From contig CM053030.1 of the NCBI GenBank assembly GCA_028564925.1, positions 4,821,604 to 4,885,603 of the forward strand: DNA of 64,000 nt. Direction: 5' to 3'. Position 1 is the stretch's first letter, and the number at the start of each line of letters is the position of its first letter. This DNA is from Lithobates sylvaticus (lineage: Eukaryota > Chordata > Amphibia > Anura > Ranidae). Positions 33,666-46,023 of the stretch are shown here, piece by piece. Under the pieces are notes generated by a model, which saw nothing but the letters and a program-made list of their open reading frames with translations, did not search any database and was not told the origin of the DNA. The position numbers and the translations under genes are program-made.

Positions 33666-36364
33666 CTGTCATAAACATGGGGACAAGGTGCTTTGGGGGT
33701 GACTCCAAAGCATCCCCCCATGTTGAGGGCATGTGGCCTGGTACAGTTCAGGAGGGGGGGCGCTCTCTTGTCCCCCCCCTCTTCTCCTGCGGCCTGCCAG
33801 GTTGCATGCTCGGATAAGGGTCTGGTATGGATTTTGGGGGGACCCCCACCCAATTTGTTTTTTTTAAGTTTTGGTTTGGGGTTCCCCTCAATATTTATAC
33901 CAGACCAAAGGGCCTGGTAATGGACGGTAGGGGGGGGGGGGGGACCCATGCCATTTCTTTCAATGAATTTTATCTATATTGCCAAGACCCGAAAATTCAT
34001 TACAGCCGCGATCAGTTTTAAATGACTTTTGTCCTTTAGAAATGTCATTTTGCTGTGGTATTGTTCTAAACACGGGAAAATGCCCCACTTTACAGGCATA
34101 CTATAGACACCCCCCAGGTACAATATTTAAAGGAATATTACACTTTTATTGTTCAACTTTAAGCATTATTAAAATCACTGCTCCCGAAAAAATGGCGGTT
34201 TTAAAAAAAATGTTTTGCATTGTTACATGTCCCCTGGGACAGGACCCGGGTCCCCAAACACTTTTCATGACAATAACTTGCATATAAGCCTTTAAAATGA
34301 GCACTTATGATTTTTCATGTTAGTGTCCCATAGACTTTAACGTTTTTTCGCAGCTTTCGAATTTGCCGCGAACAGCGCATAATGGTCGCTGTTCGGAAAA
34401 CAGGCGAACACCCGACGTTCGTGTCGAACATCGGGGGGTCATACCTATTCTTGACCATCCCGTGTGCTCCAATGTGACTGTGGGACCTCCGGTGACTTTT
34501 GACTCGGATTACGGATCGATAACACTAAACGAGGGTGCGAATATTTCAATGGGGAACCCAAACAATTCTAATAAATCGGAATCTTCCACAGAATCAATGA
34601 CTGGTCCTCTTTGAAGGTTCACTCCAAATAACACAGACTGAAGTTTGGGGCCTTCTTGAGTATTTTTATTTATTTGAAGGATCGTTTTTTTAATTGGGTT
34701 TTAAAATGTGAAAAACAAAAAACTTTAAAATTCTTTTCAAGAAAATTTAAATTTGAAGAAAAACTTGAAAAACACGGATTATTTTACTGGATTTTTATTT
34801 ATAAACTTGTTTGAATCAGAAAAATAACAATGTGCGGTGCTCTCGGCTCACGTCATCCCGTCCTTACAGTCACCACTCTACCCAATGGAAGCGCTGCCCC
34901 CTGCTGGCCACAATCTGCAGAACCCCCCCGAGGATTCAGCATTCTACATCACGGACAAGAGGGCGAGGTGACAATCCGATGTTTCTATACGCAGATATTT
35001 TTGCTGCCAGGTCAGAGATTTAACAAGTGGGCACCACTTCAGCCCTGGCACCCACCCACAATTATTAGGAATGGATAGACCTGGGTGCTAAACTAAACTT
35101 CGGGAAAAACAGCTAAACAGATGAAATATATACATACAAAGCGTTATTTTACCTGCTAAAGAATTTGTAATTTTGTCCATCCAGTACTGAGATTTACACA
35201 GCTCTGCCACACAGTACAGCCCTGTCTGTGCAGCAGGGCAGGAGAGCCGATCTTCCTCTGCTGCAGCTTAGTAAAACGCCAACGGGTCTCCTCTCCACCC
35301 TCAACTGTGATTGGCCAAGAAGTTCATCTCTATATCACTCTGCTCTCTCCTCCCATCAGCATGTTCCTTATTAGCACATGAGCATCGCAGCACGACAGAT
35401 TGGCGCCTTGTGCTGCTTTTCCTTCTCCCAATCAGAGCTCTGCTGTACAAGAACAGGTACAAGAGGCCGAGAGCAAGTCACATTTAGGTACTTACACTAA
35501 TACATTAAGCCCCCGTTCACGCCGAATGCGAATTGTAATGCAATTTGACAGGTCAAAATCACATGAAAGGTCACACCCTATTGGCCAGCAATAGAACTGT
35601 TCAAAGCGGTGCGACTGACCTTGTGGTGCTGCATTGATTGGAAGAAGTTCCTGCACTATTTTTTGTCAATTTCAAGTGCAAATTGCATTGTCGTGTGTGT
35701 GAACTGGCACAGGCGTCAGCCAAGTCGCACCGGAAGTCGCAGTGACCTACAGCTCGGATCTGGCTTGTACGTGGGGCTAAGCCCCGGTTCACAATGGTGC
35801 GACGTGCGACACATGGCAGCCAATCAGCTTGTAACTTCAGCTTGTTCAATGAAGCTTTAACAATAAAAAGAAATGGAATCTGATTGGTTTCTATGTAGAG
35901 CTGCACCGGATTTTGCGCTCTCCAGTTTTAGTAAATAATCCCCCATAGAGCCGCATGACAAGTAAAAAAAGAATTTCAAAAAGGTGGCTGCTCCAATCAA
36001 TGCGACTCAAGCAACTTTTTAAAAAGGTTCCTGAACTACTTTGGTGCGACTGAGACTCAGACTCTGATGTTGCATGAAAGTTGCAGTGAAAAAAATAAAA
36101 ATAAAAATCGCATAGCAATGGGATCGCAGCGGCACGAGCCGAGGCAAAAGGCCATTCACACCAATGTGCGCAGTACTGCAATGCTCAGAAATGAAGGTTA
36201 TTATTAAGCTGAGATACTAAAATTCATGTGAGCTGCATTGCACAGCGTCCTGCGCAGTGAACTGTATAAACGCAGGCTGCCTCGTTATCACATGCGTTGG
36301 GCTTAAAGTGGTTCTAAAGGTTCGTCTTGACCCCTTGGAGCTGCGGCCTCCCGACCCTCTAAGG

Positions 36365-36521
36365 CAGAGATATGCAATTATCAGACCTCCAGCTGTTGCA
36401 GAACTACAAGTCCCATGGGGCATAGCAAGACTGACAGCCACAAGCATGATACCCAGAGGCAGAGGCATGATGGGACTTGTAGTTCTGCAACAGCTGGAGG
36501 TCCGCTAATTGCATATCTCTG
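36365..36521. mobile_element. Palindromic hAT MITE, unit 3 copy
   Basis: Same CTCTAAGG site, slightly longer because CTTGTAGTTCTGCAACAGC is better preserved in the right arm. Confidence 0.9.
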
Positions 36522-37299
36522 CTCTAAGGGGTTTAGGATGCTGGGAGGCGGGGCAAGGTTTATGATCATGTGACCGCCGTGATTGGCTGTCACATGATCA
36601 GAAAGCTCCCCGAATCGCTACTAGCTTTCCGTTAGCCGCCAGTAACCGCACCGGGAGCAAACCCTCGGCACAGCTGTATTCACACCAATTCATGCAAATA
36701 TGCAGCCGCTCGCTGCCAAGAACCACCCGCCGAAAAGCTGCATATTTGCATGCAGCTGGCGCCAACTCGTTTAAAAAAAAAATAAAAAAATCTGGGTTTA
36801 ACAGCAGCAGGAACCAATGAGAACAGAGCGGTGAGGGTGAATATACAATATGCATTCACGGGAACGCGGCTCAGGAGAGAGCCTGATTGAGTGCCCCCAT
36901 AACAAAGAGGCTTGCTATAGGGGGCACTCGGTGGGGGAGCCCATAAAAAAAAAAAAAGGAAGATTGGGGCTGCTCTGCGCAAAACCATTACACAGATCAG
37001 GTATGACCACACACGCACAGCGCTGTGAATGGACTATTAACCTCTCAGCACCGAGCAAGCACAAATATGGAGCCTCTCGGGTGGCGGGCCTTGGCACAGA
37101 GCGCCCGCATATTTGCCTGCATTAATGCAAGTTGGAGCTGTGCTGAGAGCGCGTGCCCCCGGCAGTTAACGTAGCGCGTGCCCCCCGGCAGTTAACGGAA
37201 ATCTCCTTGCGATCGGGAGCCTTTCGGATCACATGACAGCCAATCACGGCGGGTCACATGACCACAAGCCTCACCTCCCAGCATTTTAAGCCCCTTAAA

Positions 37300-37775
37300 A
37301 GGGCCGGTGTCCTGTCGAATACTGTCCCCCAGATAGTGTCCGCCCTGTACTGCGCTTGCGCAATACGGAGGACAAGGAGACGTCGGAGGTCTCCGAAGAT
37401 TAGCGGCGAATGCGCACCGAGTCCAGGTTCAGGCCCCACCATCCAAGTGGACAGAGTTAGAATAAAAACTTGCAGAGCGAAGCGAGGCCGCGCCCGAAGC
37501 ATGGCGAGCGAAGCGAGGCCGTGCTCGAAGCGTGGCGAGCGAAGCCAGGGGCCCTGTTACTAAGTGCTGTTTTACATCATCTACCGTATGTCCACTTGCA
37601 TGGTGGGGCTGGAACCTGGACTCAGAGCAGAAGGTACTAGCAAGTGCGCAGGCGCCGTTCATCTTCGGACACTTTCGGCGTCTCCTTGACGTCCGTACTG
37701 CACAATCGCTATGCCTGCGCAGTAGGGGGCGGACACTATCCGATGGGGGGACACTTCTCGGCAGAACACCGGCTC
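37300..37775. repeat. Foldback element, unit 3 copy
   Basis: The arms CGCTTGCGCAATACGGAGGA and CGTCCGTACTGCACAATCG are mirrored imperfectly. Confidence 0.7.
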
Positions 37776-38029
37776 CAAGGGGGTTCATGATGTATGATGA
37801 ATACAGTGCGGCATTTGTGGAGATCACCTTGAAGAACATCCAGATATCGGTGCGTTTCGTCGTGAAGACTTTATTGCATTTTTAGACGACGCCTTCGCGC
37901 GGTTTCCATTATTGGTGTCACACCTGCTCAGGCCGCTTCCCCCCCAGACTTGGCAAAACTCAAAGTCTGGTAAGGTGGAGGAGGAGGAAGTTCACAGCGA
38001 GTGAGGGCTGACCGTGTTCTTGCCTTCTA

Positions 38030-38580
38030 TAAATGTTGGCATAGAACAGGAGGGGAGGAGGTCCGACACGTTTCGTGGTGCTCACAGCACTTTCTCAGGG
38101 ATGACCACAAGCAGCATCATGTTACTTGGAGCTTCCGCCTCCTCGGTGTCTATGGTGATATGTTATAAATACAGAAGACGGTCAGTGATCACTCATGTTC
38201 GCAACTTCTATTATCACGGCATAGAACAGGAGGGGAGGGGAGGAGGATATTCGACACGTTTTGTGGCGCTCACGGCACTTTCTCAGGAATGACCACAAGC
38301 AGCAGGACATTTGTTAGATCTTCCGTCCTCAGTGTCTATGGTGATGTTTTATGAATAGAGAAGACGGTCAGCGATCGTGCAGTGCGCTCTCATGTTCGTA
38401 ACTTCTATTAATAGAACGGGGGGGATATCCGACACGTTTCGTGGTGCTCACAGCACTTTCTCAGGAATGACCACAAGCAGCAGGAAGGTTGTTAGATCTT
38501 CCGTCCCCAGTGTCTATGCTGATATTTTATGAATGGAGAAGACGGTCAGTAATCACTCAGAGTGCGCTCATTTAGTTCTG
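38030..38580. repeat. Tandem repeat of about 180 bp, unit 3 copy
   Basis: Almost identical to 29165-29720 over its whole length. Confidence 0.85.
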
Positions 38581-39224
38581 GTTGGGAATGGTAACCAGGT
38601 CACCGCCCGCAACCTGGGCGACCCGCGGCTGCAGCGTGCATTTCACTTTAAAAAGCAATATTGGATAAAAAAAATAACAGAATACAGATGCTGTATATTG
38701 AAATGTATAGAACAAGCAGATCACAACTACTGCCTTCGCCTGCCTTGCCGGTCATACTAAAAAGAAATTCATTTATCCGGAGGGAACATCAAAGGTGAGA
38801 GAACCAAACAAAGCTAACGCTCCTCCCCCTCGTGATGTAATTTCCTGTATAAAATACTGATTTTCACTTTTTTTTTTGTAAAGGATAAAGTTCACCTTTT
38901 TTTTTTAACCCCTTCCCGTCTTCCACCCTTTAAAGGTTCTAAAAGCTGGGAGGTGGGCATTCGGGTCATGTGACCACTGTGATTGGCTGTCACATGATCG
39001 GAAAGCTCACGATTGCTAATATGCTTTGGGAGCTTCCCGGTAACCGCCTATGTGAAGAGGTTAAAAAAAAATTAAAAAAAATAAATGCACATTTTTGTGC
39101 AGGTAAAAATATGGAGCCTGCAGAGCATTGCCCCCACAATCAGCAGATCGTGGGTGCAATGTCCAGCTCCTGCATACTCTCAGGATGACTGTCTGCCTGT
39201 ACCTCATATGGGTAGGCAGATAGG

Positions 39225-39800
39225 CGAGAGCAAGAAAAGCAATTGACTACCTAGAGTGCTCATCAGCACCCAAGCCAGCAGCTGCAATGGCTGGCGGTAC
39301 TTGTGGGCATTAATTCACAGGAAACTGTAAAATGCAGGACGCAGCCTTTTGGGCGGAGCCCCACTGTTTTCAAATTGTGACAGTGGGCGCAGGGAGAAGA
39401 CCCCCCCCCCCCCCCCACATGTGTGTCCCAGTGGTGCGAGCAGGAAGATCAGTGGACTACCTAGAGCGCTCATCAGCACCCAAGCCGGCAGCTGCAATGG
39501 CTGGCGGTACTTGTGGGCATTAATTCACAGGAAAAACTGTAAATGAATGATGCAGCCTTTTGGGCAGAGCCCCACTGTTTTCAATGTGTCACAGCGGGCA
39601 CAGGGAGAAGATCCCCAACCAGCTGTCCCAGTACCTAGAGCGCTCATCAGCGCCCAAGCCAGCAGCTGCAATGGCTAGTGGTACTTGTAGTTATTCACTC
39701 ACTGGAAACTGTGAATGAATGACGCAGCCCCGCTACTTTCAATTTGAGACATTGAGCGCAGGGAGAAGATCCCCCACCTGCTGTCCCTAAAAACTGGAGT
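39225..39800. repeat. Tandem repeat of about 195 bp, unit 3 copy
   Basis: It carries a longer C-run (about 39401-39416) than its unit 2 counterpart; otherwise nearly identical. Confidence 0.85.
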
Positions 39801-40187
39801 AAAATGTTCCAAAGCTGAACTTAACCTTTAAACTTTTTTACATCTCAGCGCTGTCCCTCCCCTGTGGCCTTTTTGTCGCCACTTCCTGCCTACATGGACT
39901 CCAGCAATGGCTGCATGACGTTTCACAGGACGGTATTCCCGATGGCGACAACGGTGGGTAATGAGTGTCACAGCGGCCGCTTGTAGTCTCCCCATCCGAA
40001 GCCCGTGTGTGTATGTGACAACGCAGGAGCACAACAAGGAGAGAGCGTCCTTATAAACAGGAAGTGCCCACAACAAGAACCTCCAAGGCAGGATCACCGG
40101 GTACTATTTTACTAAAAGCTAAATTTAAAAAGACTGAAAATTCATTTTTTTTTTTAAAAATACATTATGGTAAAGGTCTGAAATTTT

Positions 40188-40413
40188 AGGCCCCTTTCAG
40201 ACTTGTGCGACTTGTGACTGCAAACTCGCATGACAAGTCGTACCCCATGATTTCCAATGAGAACCGTTCATCAAGTCGCATCGACTTCAAAAGTAGTCCC
40301 TGCACTACTTTGGTCCAACTTTGATGCGACCCGAGGTCCATAGACCTCAAGATTACACAGGCATTACTTCAAGTCGTGCGACTTTCTGGTCGTACAAGAG
40401 TGACAGGGGCCTT
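40188..40413. mobile_element. TAGGCCCCTTTCA-type MITE, unit 3 copy
   Basis: Mirror ends preserved. Confidence 0.75.
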
Positions 40414-40587
40414 AGTGATTGGGTTTACATCGACTTTAATCTGTGTTAAAATAAAAAAGACGTAAAACAAACAAGCTGTCACCCAAACCTGCCTACCTGA
40501 CTTTGGAGGGGGGGCTTTAGGCTAACTGCATGGCGTGCTACATGATAAGTCCTACATGGAGAGGGTGAGATCTGACACATTGTTCAG

Positions 40588-40800
40588 GCACAGACACACG
40601 CTCCGGCGCGTAATGCTGCTCAGGCACACGCTCCGGCGCGTAATGCTGCTCAGGCACACGCTCCGGCGCGTAATGCTGCTCCGGCACACGCTCCGGCGCG
40701 TAATGCTGCTCCGGCACACGCTCCGGCGCGTAATGCTGCTCCGGCACACGCTCCGGCGCGTAATGCTGCTCCGGCACACGCTCCGGCGCGTAATGCTGCG
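40588..40800. repeat. 30-bp minisatellite expanded to seven copies (unit 3 only)
   Basis: Seven units of GCTCCGGCGCGTAATGCTGC plus T(C)(A/C)GGCACAC. Units 1 and 2 have about two at the same place. The array lies in or just beyond the 3' end of the copy 3 transcript. Confidence 0.9.
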
Positions 40801-40932
40801 CCAACACATGTCCTGCACGTATGCTCTTCTGCACAGACACATGTCCTTTACGTATGCTGAACCGACACATGTTCTTTACATATCTTCTTCTGCACAGACA
40901 CGTCCTTTAAAAAAAAAAAAATTAATCAATTC

Positions 40933-40938
40933 TTTAAT
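40933..40938 (-). terminator. Polyadenylation signal ATTAAA for zinc-finger copy 3
   Basis: ATTAAA on the minus strand about 445 nt after the stop at 41383, followed by a T-rich tract. Confidence 0.55.
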
Positions 40939-41382
40939 AAATCGGACTGTCAACAAACGAGAGGGACAATCCTCAGGTCGCAGAGTTTAACACAAGAGGC
41001 TCTACAAAACCTCAGGGAGGACCAGTCTGAATCTTTGTGGTCCCAGAATCCTCAAACCTACTTCTCAATACCTACAGAAACTATAGGGGTGATAGAAGTT
41101 CCAAAGGAGGGCAACGAAAGCGTAAGAGTTAATATTCCAACGCCTGTTAGCAAAATCATTTGTGGAGAAGAAAACAAAAAGCAATAAAGCAAAAAAGGTG
41201 TCCGATGCACCGAGAGGCAGCCATGCACGGGGGAAATAAAGAAGGCCGTGTATTGGAGGTCGAAGCCTGAGGGATATTGGGGTCTATGGCGGTCCTCATG
41301 CCGCGTCTCCCACTTCATTTTGTAGAAAGAAGCTGATCTTGCAAAGTGTTCTTGATATCATATTCGGGGACACCTGGCTGAC

Positions 41383-42671
41383 TCATGGTTTAACCTTCTT
41401 CTGCACTTGCAGGCTCTGCACGTTATGCACCCGGATGTGAGCCAAGAGTGTCTCTTTCTTGTTGAAGCTCCTCTCGCACTGGTTGCACGGGTAGGGTTTA
41501 TCTGGACCATGGTTGGCTTGGTGGGCCTGCAGCTGCGTCTTCAGGAAGAAGCTCTCATTGCACTGAGTGCACTTGAAGGGTTTGGTGTCTGTGTGCACTC
41601 CCTCGTGGGTGGCGAGCAGGGTCTTGTCGTTGAAGCTCTTCTCGCAGTGCCGGCACTTGAAGGGCTTGGGTTTCAGGTGGCACTCTTCGTGTTCCACCAG
41701 GCTGTTGCGGTTGGGGAACCATTTGTTGCAGTGGCTGCACTTGTGAGGCTTCTCGCCGGTGTGGGTCCTCTTATGGGCCACCAGGAGGGACTCGTCGTTG
41801 AAGTTCTTGTCACACTGATCGCACTGGAAAGGCTTGCCTTCCTTGTGCGTGTTGTTGTGAGCCGCCAGCAACGACGGTTTTGAAAAGCTCATGTCGCACA
41901 TCGTACAAGGGTAGGCCAGCTTCCCGGTGTGGATTCGATGGTGGGCTTCCAATATTGACCTGTCGTTAAACCTTTTCTCACAGTAATTGCATTTAAGAGG
42001 CTTATCGCTGTCTTTTTGAGGGAGGCTGGAGGGACTGCCGCTGCTAGTGCTCGGCTGCGAGCTCGGCACTGGCTGGGAAACGGGGCTGGCGACGCGTTCA
42101 GCACTTGAGTTGGTGGCCTCTGAGGTCCCGTTGATACTTGTGGTTGGATGCGCTGTGGATTCTTCAGGCGCAGCTGTGGTGGGAGGTGCAGCTGTGGTGG
42201 GAGGTGCAGCTTTGGTGGGAGGTGCAGCTTTGGTGGGAGGTGCAGCTTTGGTGGGTTGATTTTTCACACCCTTGGATGACTTGGAATGTTTCCTGCGGTG
42301 CACGATCAGCTCAGACTTGTAACTGAAGGACTGATGGCAGTCTTCACACTTGTGTGGTTTGTCCCCGCTGTGCACGCGGAGGTGAGCTTCCAACGCCGAG
42401 CTATAGTTGAAGCATTTTTCGCAGTGCTGGCAGTAGTACTGTTTGCGCTCTCGGAGGTTTCTGGTGTGCGCGGGAGGAGGAGGATCCTTCTTTTCATCCT
42501 TACTGATCGCGTCCCGACTCTGCTCATCTACGTTTTTACTAAATCGAACCCTCTTGGAGGTTCTTTTAATGGCTCCGTTCCCAGGATGGCTAAATGACGA
42601 CTTTGGCTCCTCTTGTGGCGCCTTTGGCTCCTCTTGTGGCTCCTTCTCTTTCAAGTGATTGGCTGTAGGCT
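41383..42671 (-). CDS. KRAB-ZNF gene, exon 4: nine-finger C2H2 exon (copy 3, ancestral acceptor)
   Basis: Its acceptor has a native pyrimidine tract (CCTCTTCCGTTTGTGTTT) before ATGACAG, unlike copies 1 and 2. Phase 1 entry gives E-P-T-A-N-H, then 429 codons to TGA. Fingers start YYCQHC, HKCEDC, LKCNYC, YPCTMC, FQCDQC, HKCSHC, FKCRHC, FKCTQC and YPCNQC, all with intact His pairs. Only one linker is the canonical TGEKP (between fingers 5 and 6); the others are divergent. The spacer after finger 2 has five PTKAAP/PTTAAP units. Because it lies nearest the promoter and KRAB exons and keeps its intron, it is the default last exon of the gene. Confidence 0.9.
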
Positions 42672-42734
42672 CTGTCATAAACACAAACGGAAGAGGTTAA
42701 CAGATAACTATTTAAGCCTCTGAAGTTCATCTTA

Positions 42735-43250
42735 TTTTACATGATCACACTATATGGCGCCATCTTGATTCACATGATTACACCATACGGCCAAATATTT
42801 ATGGGTGCAATCTTGTTATACATGATTAGACTATATGGCCAGCTATTGATGGGCGCCATTTTGTTTTTCGCAATTACACTATATGGCCAAATATTAAGGG
42901 GGCACGGTCTTGTTTTTCACGATTACACTATATGGCCAAATATTTATGGACGCCATATTGTTTTGCAAAATTAGACTATAGGGCGCCATCTTGTTTTACA
43001 GGATTACACCATATGGCCAAATATTTATGAGTGCCATCTTATTTTACATGATTACACTATATCAGGGATATGACATTAGCGGACCTCCAGCTGTTGCAGA
43101 ACTACAAGTCCCATGAGACATAGCAAGACAAGTCACAAGCATGACACCCAGAGACAGAGGCATGATGGGACTTGTCGTTTTGCAACAGCTGGAGGTCCGC
43201 TAATTGCATATCCCTGCACTATATTGCCGAATATTTATGGGCGCCTACCA
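42735..43250. repeat. Tandem repeat of about 55 bp rich in GGCGCCATCTTG motifs
   Basis: About six degenerate units of ACACTATATGGCCAAATATT plus TATGGGCGCCATCTTGTTTT. A hAT MITE interrupts the last units. The CAAGATGGCGCC core (reverse complement) resembles the YY1 site. It lies in intron 3 about 65 nt upstream of the exon 4 acceptor. Confidence 0.8.
43063..43216. mobile_element. Palindromic hAT MITE, independent insertion, TSD CACTATAT
   Basis: Same family as 18170-18314 but with its own 8-bp duplication at 43055-43062 and 43217-43224, so it is a separate insertion into the 55-bp array. Confidence 0.9.
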
Positions 43251-43423
43251 CCACACCTCATGTATATGCAACCCCTTCCCCCTCCAATGGCTGAGTTTGG
43301 GTGTTTTCAGTTAAAGTGTACGGTTAATCCTACATCATACAAAAGACATTTTAGACAACTAGGAACAAGTATGAACTTCCAAACTTGAGACCCTTCTGCA
43401 CGACTTCTGCTGTTCCTGCATGA

Positions 43424-44060
43424 CTTTGCCCTTGTCTAGAAAGCCAACTCCATAAAGATATGGTTTGACCAATTTGATGTGGAGGAACTCGAGTGAGTGC
43501 TGACCTCAAGCCTACTGAACAACCTTTAGGACTAAACGGAATGAGCCAGGTCTTCTCAACCAACATCTTCATAAAGACATGGTTTGACCAGTTTGATGTG
43601 GAGAAGCTTAAGTGTCCTGTACAGAGCCCTGACCTCAACCCTACAGAACACCTTTGGGAAGAATTGGAACGCTGGTCTTTTTTTGGCACCCAACATGTAA
43701 GCCAGGTCTTCTCACCCAACATCATTACCTGACCTCACAGATGGGACAAATTCCAACAGATACCCTTCAAAATCTTGTGGAAAGTTCTCCCAGAAGAGTG
43801 GAGAATGTTATAGTCACATAGGGGACAACTCCTTAAAAACATGGTTTGAACAGTTTGGTGTGGAGGAATGGGAGTGTCCTGACCTCAACCCTACTGAACA
43901 CCTTTGGAATGCCAATTGTGAGCCCGGTCTTTTCATTCAACATCAGTCCTGTCCTTTGAGGTTCATGATTAAAGAACTCTACCAATAATGGTAATAGGGT
44001 CATCCCACTCCAAACAGATATTGTACGTTATATGGCCCAAAGGATGTGGACACCCTTTCA
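43424..44060. mobile_element. Degenerate Tc1/mariner-related relic, partly duplicated
   Basis: A fragment near 43616-43675 encodes SPDLNPTEHLWEELERW-like sequence, close to the third catalytic block of Tc1-type transposases. TGGTTTGACCA(A/G)TTTGATGT and TGACCTCAA(G/C)CCTACTGAA blocks recur two to three times. It ends near TATATGGCCCAAAGGATGTG, a sequence common at the ends of such elements. No catalytic frame survives. Confidence 0.5.
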
Positions 44061-45048
44061 AATGATGGAGTTCAGGTGTCTCCCGTAAAAGGGTCCTCCT
44101 GATACTCCATCATACAAAGACATTGTAGACAATTGTGCTCCTCCAGCCTTGTGGTAAGTTCGGTGAAGCACCAGGAGCTACCTTGCCTTTACCACTGTTG
44201 GTTTCTAATGCAGTAAGTGTGCCCTCCACTGAGTTGAGTGTTGCTCCCACTTGTAAGCACCAGGTGGAACTCTGACCTGGTCACTATTCATTCTGCTTTC
44301 AGAGAAATTATGCCTGCAGTCTGCATTCCAGTGACCCTATAAATTAATAACTGGGTCTACCCTTCATCTTCATATAGTAAGGCCACGTCCCCTATCCTAT
44401 CGGTGGATCTCTACACATACTCTAGACTCTGTGGCCCAATTCTTTGTAGATACTGGTGGTAGAGGCTGTAAGCACCCTTCAGCGCCATCCCCTACTTCTG
44501 GCCTTTCTGTGGCCTTAGAACAGGCAGGGTCACAGAGTGCTTTGACCCTCTCCGACTCAAATTCAGTCTCAAGTCTAGTCCTGATGCAACTTTTCTTGGG
44601 GCACTGCAGTCCCCCACCATCCTCTTAAATCTACAAGAGCTTTATGGCCTTTTTGATGTAGTGCCTACTTTACTTCGTTTGGAGGATCACCCTACTGTCT
44701 CCAGCCTTGGGTCTTTCAGAGCTCCTAAAGTCCTTTCCACCACATCCCGTTATCCAAGGTATTCCTCTGTACAGATTGGAAGCACCCTGAAGGGTCCGGG
44801 GCCATACATGGGAGTGTTTTGAAAGTGCTCCCTTTGAGAGGTAATGTTCTCTGCAGTGGTTTAGACTTACTGTGGATCCACTAGTGACCAAACGTAAAAG
44901 AAGAACCACAAGGCAGGTAGAAGGCGTGTTTACCTCATACTGACAGGCAGTTAGACTATTCTTAGATCCTAGTATGCTACGACAGCATCCTGTTCTAGTT
45001 GTGACCTTAAATCGGTCAGTCAAACTATGGCAGAATTTGTTGGATCCC
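44061..45048. other. Unassigned intronic sequence
   Basis: Mixed-composition, non-repetitive DNA with only short ORFs. I recognise no domain, RNA or element end. It is interrupted by the piggyBac-like insertion at 45049 and seems to resume after it. Confidence 0.4.
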
Positions 45049-46023
45049 TTAACCACTTGCCGACCGGCGCACGATGATATACGTCGGCAGAATGGCACGT
45101 ACAGGCAGGAGGGCGTATATACAAGTCCCTCCTTTAAGCCTGTCCGTGCCATCGGGAGCGCGCCGGGACCCCCGTGAGTCCAGTCGCAGTCCCCGTGGAC
45201 TCGATCGCCGCGGGGACACCCGTGATCGTCTCACGGGAAGGCTAAACGGGGAGATGCCGAGATAAACAGCATCTCCCCGTTCTGCCTAGCAACTAGTGAC
45301 GCCGATCTCTGCTCCCTGTGATTGGAGCAGAGATCAGCATTCACTAGCTGACAGCCACGCCCCCCCACAGTAAGAAAACACACCCCTAGGCATACTTAAC
45401 CCCTACACTGCCACCTTGTGGTTAACCCCTTCACTGCCAGTGTCATTTATACAGGAATCAATGCATTTAAATAGCATTGATTGCTGTATAAATGACAATG
45501 GTCCCAAAAATGTGTCAAAAATGTCCGATGTGTCCGCCATAATGTCGCAGTCACCAAAAAATAAATAAATAAATTGCTGATCGCCGCCATTACTAATAAA
45601 AAATAAATTATTAATAAAAATGCTATAAAACTATCCCCTATCTTGTAAACGCTATAACTTGTGCAAACCGATCAATAATCGCTTATTGCGATTTTTTTTT
45701 ACCAAAAATATGTAGAAGAATACGTATCGGCCTAAACTGAGGAAAAAAAAAGTTTTTTTATATATTTTTTGGGGATATTATAGCAAAAAGTAAAAAATAT
45801 TGAATTTTTTTCAAAATTGTCGCTCTATTTTTGTTTATAGCGCAAAAAATAAAACCCCCAGGAGCGATCAAATACCACCAAAAGAAAGCTCTATTTGTGG
45901 GAAAAAAAGGACGTCAATTTTGTTTGGGAGCCACGTCGCACAACCGCGCAATTGTCAGTTAAAGCGACGCAAAAAGGGGCCTGGTCCTTTGGCTGCAAAT
46001 TGGTCCGGTCTGAAAGTGGTTAA
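45049..46023. mobile_element. Non-autonomous piggyBac-like element with perfect TTAA sites
   Basis: TTAA at 45049-45052 and 46020-46023. The inverted ends are CCACTTGCCGACCGG and CCACTTTCAGACCGG. The interior has a mirror pair around TTATACAGGAATCAATGCAT and TGATTGCTGTATAAATGACA, and the AAATACCACCAAAAGAAAGC block seen in related copies. Younger than the 10452-11450 copy, judged by its intact target sites. Confidence 0.85.

Larger units (their letters stand above)
24587..33676 (-). repeat. Tandem zinc-finger unit 2 (about 9.1 kb)
   Basis: It starts with a partial palindrome arm (24587 to about 24955), continues with the same body as unit 1 minus the two private insertions, and ends next to zinc-finger exon copy 2. 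Long stretches (about 29160-33600) are nearly identical to unit 3, so units 2 and 3 are the closest pair or have exchanged sequence. The body between 24956 and 27270 holds no gene that I can see. Confidence 0.85.
33677..42682 (-). repeat. Tandem zinc-finger unit 3 (about 9.0 kb)
   Basis: It begins with the same partial palindrome arm (33677 to about 34050) as unit 2. Its right edge is the ancestral one: beyond 42682 the sequence is native intron, not palindrome arm. The body from 34051 to 36364 holds no gene that I can see. A private minisatellite expansion lies at 40588-40800. Confidence 0.85.

Noticed and set aside
44431-44628. A short frame with FVDTGG, considered as a retroelement protease relic
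   Set aside because: The match is only a few residues, with no neighbouring polyprotein parts.
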